This document shows, in pieces, positions 25,344-32,528 of a stretch of DNA of 64,000 bases (position 1 is the first letter of the stretch; each line of letters begins with the position of its first letter). This stretch comes from an uncultured Porphyromonadaceae bacterium (GTDB lineage Bacteria; Bacteroidota; Bacteroidia; Bacteroidales; Barnesiellaceae): the NCBI GenBank assembly GCA_900538555.1, contig UPYI01000015.1:32943-96942 (forward strand), given 5' to 3'. The notes under the pieces are model-generated. The model did not search any database, was not told the DNA's origin, and saw nothing but the letters and a program-made list of their open reading frames with translations. The position numbers were made by a program, and so were the translations under genes.

Positions 25344-25598
25344 TTGAATTAATTTTATGATTATTCCGCAAATATAATAAAAAAGTGTAAAAAATCAAGA
25401 GGCTAAGCATAAGCAGTTAAGAATTTGTTGATCACTTCGTTTTTCTTATAGTATGGAAGTTTCGTATTATGTAGTAAAAAGAAATTTTATTGATTTTATT
25501 AAGTACATAAGCTATAATTTTATCATTTTACTTATTAAAGTACGGTATTATAGCTGACGTCTTTTCTTCTTGCGTTTCTGTACTTGTAATACTCCTGT

Positions 25599-26848
25599 TT
25601 GTATAACCATGTTGTTGTAATCAACAATAATACGACAATGGAACAGTTGCAGCATTTCTATGAGGTGTGCAAGGAGCGGTGGGGAATCACCGCACTGCAA
25701 ATCTTCATCCACCGTGACGAAGGGCATTACGGCACTCCCGGAGAGACCGGCACATGGAAGCCCAACCTTCACGCCCATATCGTATGGGACTGGATGAACC
25801 ACGACACCGGTAAATCCTGCAAGCTGGACGAGAAAGCCATGAGCGACATGCAGACGCTTTTGGCTGAGTGTCTTGACATGGAAAGGGGCAGCTCAAAGGA
25901 GCAGACGGGAAAGGAGCATCTTGAACGCGCTGACTTCATTCTTGCCAAGCAGAAGCAGGAAGCCGAACAGGTAAAGGCGGAAAAGGAAGCAGCCGAAGCC
26001 GACAGGGATGCCACGATCCGTGAAACGGACAATGCCAAATCCGAACATGAAAAACTCCAAATCGGGAACGAGGAGAAGCAGCGGCGCAGCCTGGAACTTG
26101 ACAGCGAAATCGCCGAAAAGGAGGAACAGGCACGGGAGATTGACAGGGAGAACACGGACAGCATAAAGTCCGGCATCGCCAACTTTTTCGGCAAGGGCAA
26201 GTACGCAGCCATCGAGCAGGAGAACGAGAAGCTGAAAGCCGAGAACGAGCATATCAAAGAAACGTTCCCCGATGCCGTCAGGAAAGAGGTGGCGAAACAG
26301 ACAAAGGCACTGAGCGAGGCGAAGCGGACGGTCGAACTGGAGCGTGACAGTGTGCCATGACAATCGCTGACAATTTTGAATCCGAGAGGGACACGGCACT
26401 GCGGCAGCTCCGGGAGCAGAAGACCGGGGAACAGCATCGCATCAGCATGGCGGTGAGCCGGGCAACGGCGGAGAAGGACAAGACCATAGAGCGGTTGCAG
26501 GGTGAACTGAAATCGAGCCGGGATATTCTGAACATCATCGCTGACATTCTCTACAAGGCAAGCGAGGTGTTCAGGCGAGCCATTGAAGCGATTATCCATT
26601 TCGCCACAGAACGGCACAAGTCAATATTCTCTCCCTCCGAAGCCGCCGACATCAAGAGCGTCATGCAGAGCTACGGCGAGACCATCGAGCAGCAGAAAGC
26701 GGTCGGCGCATGGCTCTGTGACTATGCGGAACACCGACAGCCCTTTGATGAAATAAAACATCGCCATACACTCAATGAGGTTGGCGATGTCGCGGGAGGT
26801 CGGTATGACTGGAAGGTTGAGAGAGGGCGAGGCGGAATCAGCCTGTAA
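25599..26848 (+). pseudogene. MobV-like relaxase, 5'-truncated and frameshifted
   Basis: Two overlapping frames (25599-26360, possible TTG start, and 26357-26848) read as one relaxase. The first has IFIHRDEGH ... KPNLHAHIVWDW, the histidine-rich metal site of Mob/Pre relaxases, then a long Glu/Lys coiled coil; the second continues the coiled coil (ESERDTALRQLREQ ... TAEKDKTIERLQ) and a tail (HRQPFDEIKHRHTLNEVGDVAGG). A single-base deletion near 26357 would explain the switch of frame. About 100 N-terminal residues with the first relaxase motifs are missing, so the protein is unlikely to work. The region is clearly more GC-rich than its neighbours and typical of mobilisable elements in Bacteroides. 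Confidence 0.75.
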
Positions 26849-26950
26849 TCCTTTTTTCACAATCCTCTTTTCAAAATAGTGCTTGGGAAGCATATATTTT
26901 GGCTTCTTTGTAGCACTTTTGATATTTATGCTTTGACTGTTTGCTCGAAG

Positions 26951-27514
26951 TTATCTTACTTTTGCCCTAATCCGGCTCAGACTTGCCTGCGTTACGCCTA
27001 AATAGGTGGCGATACTTCCCAACGGCAATCGCTGTAACAAATCTGGTTCTTTCTCCAATAGCTCCTTATACCGTTCCGAAGCGATAGCGGACAACATAGA
27101 AATCAGCCGTTCCTCAGTGGCAAGCAGCTCCATCTCCGCATAACGCCGTCCCCAATTGGCGATGTGCAAGTCTTCCGAAAACAACTCTTTCAGTTTTTTC
27201 CTTTTCAATACATATAAGACGGAATCTTCCATCAATTCCATTGTTTCATATCCCGGCTCGTCATTTACATAGCCTTTCATAGAAACAAGGGTCGCTCCCT
27301 CTTTGCCGACCCAAAAAGTAATTTCTTTCCCATCCACCGAAGTATAGGCACGGACAATGCCTTGTTTAATGAAAAAGATGTCTTTCTCCACCTTGCCGCA
27401 TTCCAATACTCGGAATCCTTTGGGATATGAGACTTCTGTCAGGCATTGTCGCAACCTGTCCAAAGATGCGTCCGGCATGGCATATCTTTGGTTGATGATT
27501 TCCTTTATATCCAT
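26951..27514 (-). CDS. Crp/Fnr-family transcriptional regulator
   Basis: A 187-residue regulator with a cNMP-binding-like beta-roll (residues 25-110: FRVLECGKVEKDIFFIKQGIVRAYTSVDGKEITFWVGKEG) and a C-terminal winged HTH (LPLGSIATYLGVTQASLSRIRAKVR). No FeS cysteines or cAMP-site arginine-serine pair is evident, so the ligand is unknown. It diverges from the SMR/MFS/phosphatase genes with a 160-nt shared region, which suggests it controls them. Similar regulator-transporter pairs occur in Bacteroidetes multidrug loci. Confidence 0.87.
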   Translation of the reverse strand: MDIKEIINQRYAMPDASLDRLRQCLTEVSYPKGFRVLECGKVEKDIFFIKQGIVRAYTSVDGKEITFWVGKEGATLVSMKGYVNDEPGYETMELMEDSVLYVLKRKKLKELFSEDLHIANWGRRYAEMELLATEERLISMLSAIASERYKELLEKEPDLLQRLPLGSIATYLGVTQASLSRIRAKVR

Positions 27515-27641
27515 AGTTCATTGCTGTTGTTAGTGTGCAAAATTATAAAATAGCATACGGAAACGAGAATAAACAGATGTTTTTTGTCAAATGAAAAGTC
27601 TGTTTTTGCCAAATGCAAAAAGCTATTAGGGATTGCTTATT

Positions 27642-27649
27642 TATTTTTG
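27642..27649 (+). promoter_or_regulatory. Possible -7 element before the SMR gene
   Basis: TATTTTTG matches TAnnTTTG and lies 25 nt before the start codon; a matching -33 TTTG at the usual spacing is not evident. Confidence 0.4.
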
Positions 27650-27674
27650 CGCCCGAATTTAGTAAATCATAGGT

Positions 27675-28001
27675 ATGAATTGGATAATCTTATTATTGGC
27701 AGGATTGTTTGAGGTGAGCCTCACATTCTGTTTAGGGAAAACGAGAGCGGCATCAGGAGTTGTATTTTATTTGTGGGGAAGCGGTTTCCTTGCCTCTACC
27801 GTACTGAGCATGGCTTTGCTTGCCAAAGCAGTACAGACTTTGCCTTTGGGAACTGCGTACGCCATTTGGACGGGAATCGGAGCGGTTGGTACGGTTTTGA
27901 TTGGGATATTCGTTTTCAAGGAACCTGCCACTCCCATCCGGCTTTTCTTCCTCTTCACGCTCATTGCATCCTTGATAGGATTGAAAGTCGTGTCATACTG
28001 A
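27675..28001 (+). CDS. SMR-family transporter, SugE/Gdx-like
   Basis: A 108-residue four-helix transporter. The essential membrane Glu is in LLAGLFEVSL (residue 13-14), and the segment LGTAYAIWTGIGAVGTVLIGIFVFKEPATP matches the SugE/Gdx subgroup, whose best-studied members export guanidinium in exchange for protons; quaternary ammonium export is the alternative. It is 13 nt upstream of the MFS gene and likely cotranscribed. The island Crp/Fnr regulator is divergent. Confidence 0.88.
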   Translation: MNWIILLLAGLFEVSLTFCLGKTRAASGVVFYLWGSGFLASTVLSMALLAKAVQTLPLGTAYAIWTGIGAVGTVLIGIFVFKEPATPIRLFFLFTLIASLIGLKVVSY

Positions 28002-28014
28002 AAGGAGGTGACAA
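28001..28014 (+). promoter_or_regulatory. Unusually strong Shine-Dalgarno before the MFS gene
   Basis: AAAGGAGGTGA, a near-perfect complement of the 16S rRNA 3' end, at the usual spacing from the ATG at 28015. Such a full SD is rare in Bacteroidales, where leaders usually lack it. Confidence 0.7.
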
Positions 28015-29208
28015 ATGAAGTATGAATTAAGGGAGAACCAAGGCATTCCGGTACCTCTGCTGGCTCTGATGGCAGTTGCTACCGGACTTTCCGTTGCCAA
28101 CTGCTACTACAACCAACCTTTGTTGGGTAGCATGGCAAAAGATTTCACGGTAAACGACTTTTCTGCTAGCATGGTAGCGACACTGACACAGATAGGCTAT
28201 GTGACCGGACTTGTGTTTGTCATCCCGCTTGGTGATTTGGTCTCACGAAAGAAGCTGATATTGACCAATTATATCATATCTTCGTGCGCCTTGCTTGCCA
28301 TAGCCCTTGCCCCGAACATCTATTGGGTGTGGGGCGCATCATTGCTTGCCGGCGCATCTTCGGTTATGCCGCAATTTTTCATTCCGTTAGTATCTTACTA
28401 TTCACCCCCTGCGCACAAGGTGCGTAACGTAGGGATTATACAATCTTGCCTGCTCATAGGCATTCTTGGTTCACGGGTATTCAGTGGCTTTCTGGCTGAT
28501 GTATGGGGATGGCGTTCCGTCTATTTTGCGGCTTGCTTGTTTATGCTCGGATGCTTCCTGATGATTCACAGGATGCTACCCATGCTGTCTGCCAGTTCTC
28601 AAGAAAGTTATGCAAGGTTGATGAAATCTTTGTTGCGCCTGCTCTCCCAATACCCGTACTTGCGTATAGCATCGCTGAGGGAGGCATTGGCATATGGCTC
28701 GTTCTTCGCTTTGTGGAGTTGCCTTGCTTTTCGGATGAAACAGGAACCTTTTTTTGCTAGCGACGACATTATCGGAGCACTCGGTTTGTGTGGACTGGCA
28801 GGTGCATCCGCGGTGGTTTTCATCAGCGGCTACGTCCAAAAGTATGGTGCGAGCTTCTTCTCTATTGCCGGAGGATGTGTAGTGTTGGCTGCATGGATAC
28901 TGGCATTTTGGGGGAATGACAGCTATTTGTGGATAATAATTGCTATCTTGCTGATTGATGCTGGTATGCAATGCATCCATTTGTCGAATCAAACCAGCGT
29001 AGTCGCCCTTGACGCATCTGCCATCAATCGTATCAATACCGTTTATATGACCATTTACTTTTTGGGTGGTTCTGCCGGTACATTCGTTTCCGGTCTGTCT
29101 TGGCAGCATTATGGGTGGACAGGTGTAGTATGCACGGGAATATTTTTCATAGTGGCTTCTTTCCTTGTCAATTGCTCAAAACAAAAAGTTGATCCGGCTG
29201 GAATGTAA
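28015..29208 (+). CDS. MFS transporter, YnfM/drug exporter-like
   Basis: A 397-residue carrier with twelve hydrophobic segments. It starts VPLLALMAVATGLSVANCYYNQPLLGSMA, typical of a subgroup of sugar-efflux/chloramphenicol-type exporters in which a conserved ANxYYxQPLL motif follows TM1, and carries GDLVSRKKLIL in the TM2-3 loop. The substrate is unknown. The strong SD and short gap suggest it is translated efficiently from the SMR transcript. The phosphatase gene follows 30 nt downstream. Confidence 0.87.
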   Translation: MKYELRENQGIPVPLLALMAVATGLSVANCYYNQPLLGSMAKDFTVNDFSASMVATLTQIGYVTGLVFVIPLGDLVSRKKLILTNYIISSCALLAIALAPNIYWVWGASLLAGASSVMPQFFIPLVSYYSPPAHKVRNVGIIQSCLLIGILGSRVFSGFLADVWGWRSVYFAACLFMLGCFLMIHRMLPMLSASSQESYARLMKSLLRLLSQYPYLRIASLREALAYGSFFALWSCLAFRMKQEPFFASDDIIGALGLCGLAGASAVVFISGYVQKYGASFFSIAGGCVVLAAWILAFWGNDSYLWIIIAILLIDAGMQCIHLSNQTSVVALDASAINRINTVYMTIYFLGGSAGTFVSGLSWQHYGWTGVVCTGIFFIVASFLVNCSKQKVDPAGM

Positions 29209-29238
29209 CATATTCATTTTATAAATAAATTCGCTCCA

Positions 29239-29685
29239 ATGAAAATCGTATTTGTGTGTACCGGTAATGCAAGCCGCTCGGCAGTTGCCGAGGTCATTTT
29301 GAGAAAAATGATTCAAGAAAAGAATCTTGAGGACATTGAGGTGTCGTCATGTGGAACAGATGTTCCATACGGACAAGAACGTGAAGGAATCATGTGTCAA
29401 ATAGCGGCGGAGCATGGATATTCGATGGGTGGTAAGGCTGTGATGATAACTGCGGAATTGGTTAATGCAGCAGACCGAATCATTGTTATGACAAGGCAAC
29501 ATAAGACCGAAGTGATACGGTTATTGGATCCATCACATTGGAATTGTATCGCATTATTTAACGACATCTGTTTCGGAGAATCTTCAGACCTCCCGGATCC
29601 TCACTATCAGTCAGCACAGGTATATTACACATGCTTCAATACCATCGAGAAAGGATGTAGGGAGATAGTCAGGAAATTGAAATAA
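29239..29685 (+). CDS. Low-molecular-weight protein tyrosine phosphatase family protein
   Basis: A 148-residue cytosolic phosphatase. The P-loop is VCTGNASRSA (residues 6-15), fitting CX5R with Cys7 and Arg13, and the general-acid segment is LPDPHYQS near residue 119. Such enzymes dephosphorylate tyrosine or arginine residues; the family also contains arsenate reductases, but no extra arsenate-reductase cysteine pair is evident. It is the last gene of the transporter unit in the island. Confidence 0.85.
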   Translation: MKIVFVCTGNASRSAVAEVILRKMIQEKNLEDIEVSSCGTDVPYGQEREGIMCQIAAEHGYSMGGKAVMITAELVNAADRIIVMTRQHKTEVIRLLDPSHWNCIALFNDICFGESSDLPDPHYQSAQVYYTCFNTIEKGCREIVRKLK

Positions 29686-29837
29686 TCGAACCCTTGTCAC
29701 CATCTTTAAGTTGTTTTCCGGGAGTTAATGTACCCGGCTTGTTTCTTGGACTGTATATAATATTGATTTTCAGCAGTAGTAAGAAATTCCTTGACAATTG
29801 ATTATCGTTAATTTGCCATCTGCATAAATTTGAATTT

Positions 29838-31013
29838 TTACTTCCACGCTCTGAACATCTTATCCCCAATATTCTGCGACACATATTGCATTGGCAACTT
29901 TGCATAAATTTCAGTTGTCTTTATTGAGGTATGCCCCATCATAAATTGTAATACCTCTTTGGATATACCCTGTCCGAGAGCCACCGTACAGGCGAATGTA
30001 TGGCGGGCAATATGTGTGGTTAATGGGAAAGAACAATTGAGAGCCAAGACTATACCTTTAAGGAATTGGTTGTGTTTCTGATTGGAGGTTATTTCCATCT
30101 TGTAATTGTTACGTTCCAAGATTTTCTGTGTAATTGGTAGAATGGGGGTTACAAACTCATTTCCTGTCTTTATACGATGTCCGTCAATGTAATCTTTGCC
30201 ATCAATGGTGACAACGTGCTGTTCATAATCGAATGATTTGGCATCGCTATATGCCATGCCTGTAAAAGTCTGGAAGAGAAAGAAGTCAAGATACCTGTTC
30301 ATTACGGCATCCGTGCTTTCTTCCCGCATCCGGATTAGCTTTTTCACTTGTGCTTCGGTGAGGTGAGGACGGTCGCTTTTCTCCCCACGTTTATCTTGAA
30401 AACGCTCGTATGGATTTTCCTTGATAAGTCCGAGACGGAAAGCTTCAGCTACATACGACTTAAACCGTTTGTGATAGTTGTGGATGGCAGCCTGGCTTCT
30501 TATGATTGGCTTCCCTTTCATCGTACAGGTTTGCTCCTCCCTTATGAAAAGGTCGAACTGATAGATATGTTGCAAGGTTACATCATCAAAGGTTTTGAAC
30601 TTGTCGAATCGTTCAAGTGCTTTGTATGTGGTTAAATGCCCTTTTCGAGTACCTTCGCGAAGCGGACGATTATTGATACGTTCCCTGAGCCATGCCATAA
30701 AATTACGGCGATTGCCACCGTCTGCACTTAGGTATGTTTTGAATTGGGCAATGGTCATATCATCCTTATTCACCTGCATGGCTATAAGAATATGCTCAAA
30801 CTCTGTCACTTTCTTTTGGATTTCCTCATTGATAACAACGGCACGCGGATGATTAACCACCATTCCATTCTCCCATTGGTCGAGGGTAACGTTATGTCCT
30901 GAATGAAAATAACAGCGTTCCCTTTGTAGGCAAACTACGATTTCAATGGCTCCTGCCACTGTTGTTGTGGCTTTCTTCTTCCGGTTGAAGAATAATCTGA
31001 CGTACTTACTCAT
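29838..31013 (-). CDS. Tyrosine recombinase (integrase) of the tRNA-Lys island
   Basis: A 391-residue Bacteroidetes-type integrase. The N-terminus (YVRLFFNRKKKATTTVAGAIEIVVCLQRERCYFHSGHNVT) is an arm-binding region, residues 105-200 a SAM-like core-binding domain, and residues 220-391 the catalytic domain with HIARHTFACTVALGQG (His-x-x-Arg), MGHTSIKTTEIYAKL (His and nucleophile Tyr). The box I position is FTGMAYSDAKSF, without the usual Arg, as in several Bacteroides integrases such as IntDOT. It starts 215 nt from the tRNA-Lys 3' end, the expected place for an integrase that acts on that tRNA. Confidence 0.93.
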   Translation of the reverse strand: MSKYVRLFFNRKKKATTTVAGAIEIVVCLQRERCYFHSGHNVTLDQWENGMVVNHPRAVVINEEIQKKVTEFEHILIAMQVNKDDMTIAQFKTYLSADGGNRRNFMAWLRERINNRPLREGTRKGHLTTYKALERFDKFKTFDDVTLQHIYQFDLFIREEQTCTMKGKPIIRSQAAIHNYHKRFKSYVAEAFRLGLIKENPYERFQDKRGEKSDRPHLTEAQVKKLIRMREESTDAVMNRYLDFFLFQTFTGMAYSDAKSFDYEQHVVTIDGKDYIDGHRIKTGNEFVTPILPITQKILERNNYKMEITSNQKHNQFLKGIVLALNCSFPLTTHIARHTFACTVALGQGISKEVLQFMMGHTSIKTTEIYAKLPMQYVSQNIGDKMFRAWK

Positions 31014-31200
31014 AATGGTAACACATTTGTGAGATTGGTAACACAGCTACGGTAACACAAAAACCGTCCCGAGGGGGCTTTTTACGTCCAAGTGTGTCGC
31101 TTTTTCTCGTTTTTTTTGATGGTGTTACCACCTTATATACTGCCTCAAAAGAATGGATAACTGACTGAGCATCAGAGATAGTGAATATTTTTGAAAAGAA

Positions 31201-31224
31201 AAGGTCTTCATTGCTGAAGACCTT
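31201..31224 (-). terminator. Island-borne terminator of tRNA-Lys
   Basis: Minus-strand stem AAGGTCTTCA/TGAAGACCTT with a GCAA loop and a TTCTTTTC tail, 4 nt after the CCA end of tRNA-Lys. It belongs to the island, replacing the terminator displaced to 23577-23609. Confidence 0.75.
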
Positions 31225-31227
31225 CTT

Positions 31228-31303
31228 TGGTGATCCGCCTGGGGCTCGAACCCAGGACCCCAACATTAAAAGTGTTGTGCTCTACCAGCTGAGCTAGCGA
31301 ATC
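31228..31303 (-). tRNA. tRNA-Lys (anticodon UUU)
   Basis: Full cloverleaf on the minus strand: acceptor GATTCGC pairs with GCGGATC (one T-G wobble), D-arm GCTC..GAGC, anticodon loop CTTTTAA with TTT, T-arm with GGTTCGAGCC, discriminator A and encoded CCA. The 3' end forms the right attachment site of the integrated island. Confidence 0.97.
31230..31245. repeat. Proximal attachment-site copy (16-bp direct repeat)
   Basis: GTGATCCGCCTGGGGC, the same as 23611-23626, lying in the acceptor and T-arm of tRNA-Lys. Confidence 0.8.
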
Positions 31304-31332
31304 ATCCTGTTTTGCTTTTCAGAAAAGCGATG

Positions 31333-31364
31333 CAAAGGTATCGCTTTGGTTTGGAATATCCAAA
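31333..31364 (-). promoter_or_regulatory. Promoter of tRNA-Lys
   Basis: Minus strand: TTTG (31364-31361), 20 nt, then TACCTTTG (31340-31333), an exact fit to the Bacteroidetes -33/-7 consensus. It lies 30 nt upstream of the tRNA 5' end. Confidence 0.75.
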
Positions 31365-31418
31365 TGTTTTTGAACTTTTTTATTTGGATTCTTTACGCCT
31401 GAGTGAAACTCGGTTTTC

Positions 31419-32111
31419 CTATCGCATCAGGTATTCGATCAAAGGGATTAGCAGTGATGTGGCTACTCCCATCAGTCCGATAGCTAACCCGCTGACGGCT
31501 CCTTCGACGGCTCCTAACTCGATCGCGCGGGCTGTTCCCAATCCGTGCGCAGCCGATCCCATGGCTAATCCTCGGGCAACCTTGCTGTGTATATGACAGA
31601 TGTCCAATACTTTCGGCCCGATAATGCCTCCGAGCAGTCCGCAGAAGAAAACGACGATCGTGGTGAGGGCGGGGATTCCGTTGGAGTGTTCCGACAGAGT
31701 GATCGCGATAGGGATCGTTACCGATTTAGGTTGCAGCGAAGAGGTGATGGCGTCGTTCACACCCATCCATTCGCAGATAAGTACTACGCTGACGATGCCG
31801 ACAATACCGCCTACTGTAACGGCTGTCAATACCGATATTTCGCGCCCGCGGATGTGTTCGATCTGGTCGTACAATACGTATCCTAATGCTACTACCGACG
31901 GTCCGAGCAGGAAGTCGATGAATGCGCTGCCTTGTTTGAACGTCTCGTAGTCGATATGGAGCAGGTAAAGTACGCCTATGATAATAACCAAACTGATTAC
32001 CAAAGGGTGGAACAGGGCGATGCGGGTGTATCGGAATGCGTATTGTCCGATCAGATAACTGCCTGTTACCAGCAGCAGAATAAATGGGGTGGAGGTAATT
32101 AATTCGTTCAT
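31419..32111 (-). CDS. lrgB: LrgB/YohK-family membrane protein
   Basis: A 230-residue polytopic protein of the LrgB/CidB family, which with LrgA/CidA influences murein hydrolase activity and export of small acids such as pyruvate or glycolate. Landmarks are LLGPSVVALGYVLYDQ near residue 68, KSVTIPIAITLSEHSNGIPALTTI near 128, and RGLAMGSAAHGLGTARAIELG near 178. Its start overlaps the stop of the lrgA-like gene by 4 nt (ATGA), typical for the pair. The biological role in Bacteroidales is unproven. Confidence 0.88.
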   Translation of the reverse strand: MNELITSTPFILLLVTGSYLIGQYAFRYTRIALFHPLVISLVIIIGVLYLLHIDYETFKQGSAFIDFLLGPSVVALGYVLYDQIEHIRGREISVLTAVTVGGIVGIVSVVLICEWMGVNDAITSSLQPKSVTIPIAITLSEHSNGIPALTTIVVFFCGLLGGIIGPKVLDICHIHSKVARGLAMGSAAHGLGTARAIELGAVEGAVSGLAIGLMGVATSLLIPLIEYLMR

Positions 32112-32473
32112 TTTCCCGATCCTCCTTTCCGGTGTTGCAGGTGATTATCCATTGTTTCCTGAGTCCAGCCTACCACAACGATGACCAATATGGTAGTGAC
32201 TACCGAAACGGTGAGCAATGCCGCCCAGTTGTCGGCGATCATATCGGTTTGCGCAATCAGTCCTACACCAGCGGGCAGAAAGAATAGCGCCATATTGCGG
32301 GTGAGCACATTCGATACGCCGCGAACATCGTCCGCTTTTACCCATTTGAGCATGAGTGCGAAAAACAACAACAGCATACCGCATACATTGCCGGGAATGA
32401 GATGTCCGATGCCGATGCTTACCAGTTCTCCCAATACGTAGAAGAGCATGATGAAAACGATACCTTTGATCAT
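32108..32473 (-). CDS. lrgA: LrgA/CidA-family holin-like protein
   Basis: A 121-residue protein with four TM helices: GIVFIMLFYVLGELVSIGI, GNVCGMLLLFFALMLKW, MALFFLPAGVGLIAQ and LLTVSVVTTILVIVVVGW. The pattern GHLIPGNVCGMLLLF near residue 23 and LFFLPAGVGL near 69 mark the family. It is the upstream member of the lrgAB pair and follows recQ on the same strand after a 55-nt gap. Confidence 0.9.
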   Translation of the reverse strand: MIKGIVFIMLFYVLGELVSIGIGHLIPGNVCGMLLLFFALMLKWVKADDVRGVSNVLTRNMALFFLPAGVGLIAQTDMIADNWAALLTVSVVTTILVIVVVGWTQETMDNHLQHRKGGSGK

Positions 32474-32528
32474 TTTTTTGTTTAAATTAATACCTGTCGG
32501 GGCTTAGCCGCCCATAGCATAGTGATGA

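Larger units (their letters stand above)
23611..31245 (-). mobile_element. Integrative island in tRNA-Lys, about 7.6 kb
   Basis: The tRNA-Lys gene at 31228-31303 is intact, and its last 14 nt plus two bases recur as a 16-bp direct repeat at 23611-23626. Between them lie a tyrosine integrase gene beside the tRNA, a broken relaxase gene, transporter genes and an AT-rich two-gene unit. Base composition shifts sharply within the island (AT-rich at 23.7-25.5 kb, GC-rich at 25.6-26.85 kb), so it is a mosaic. The relaxase is damaged, so self-directed mobilisation looks lost, while the integrase frame is open. Confidence 0.8.

Noticed and set aside
25769..26617. Long minus-strand frame (282 codons) over the relaxase pseudogene
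   Set aside because: Ser/Cys/Phe-rich shadow of the Glu/Lys-rich coiled-coil coding strand.
31006..31266. Minus-strand frame that covers the tRNA-Lys 3' half
   Set aside because: It reads through the tRNA and the island terminator; no protein features.
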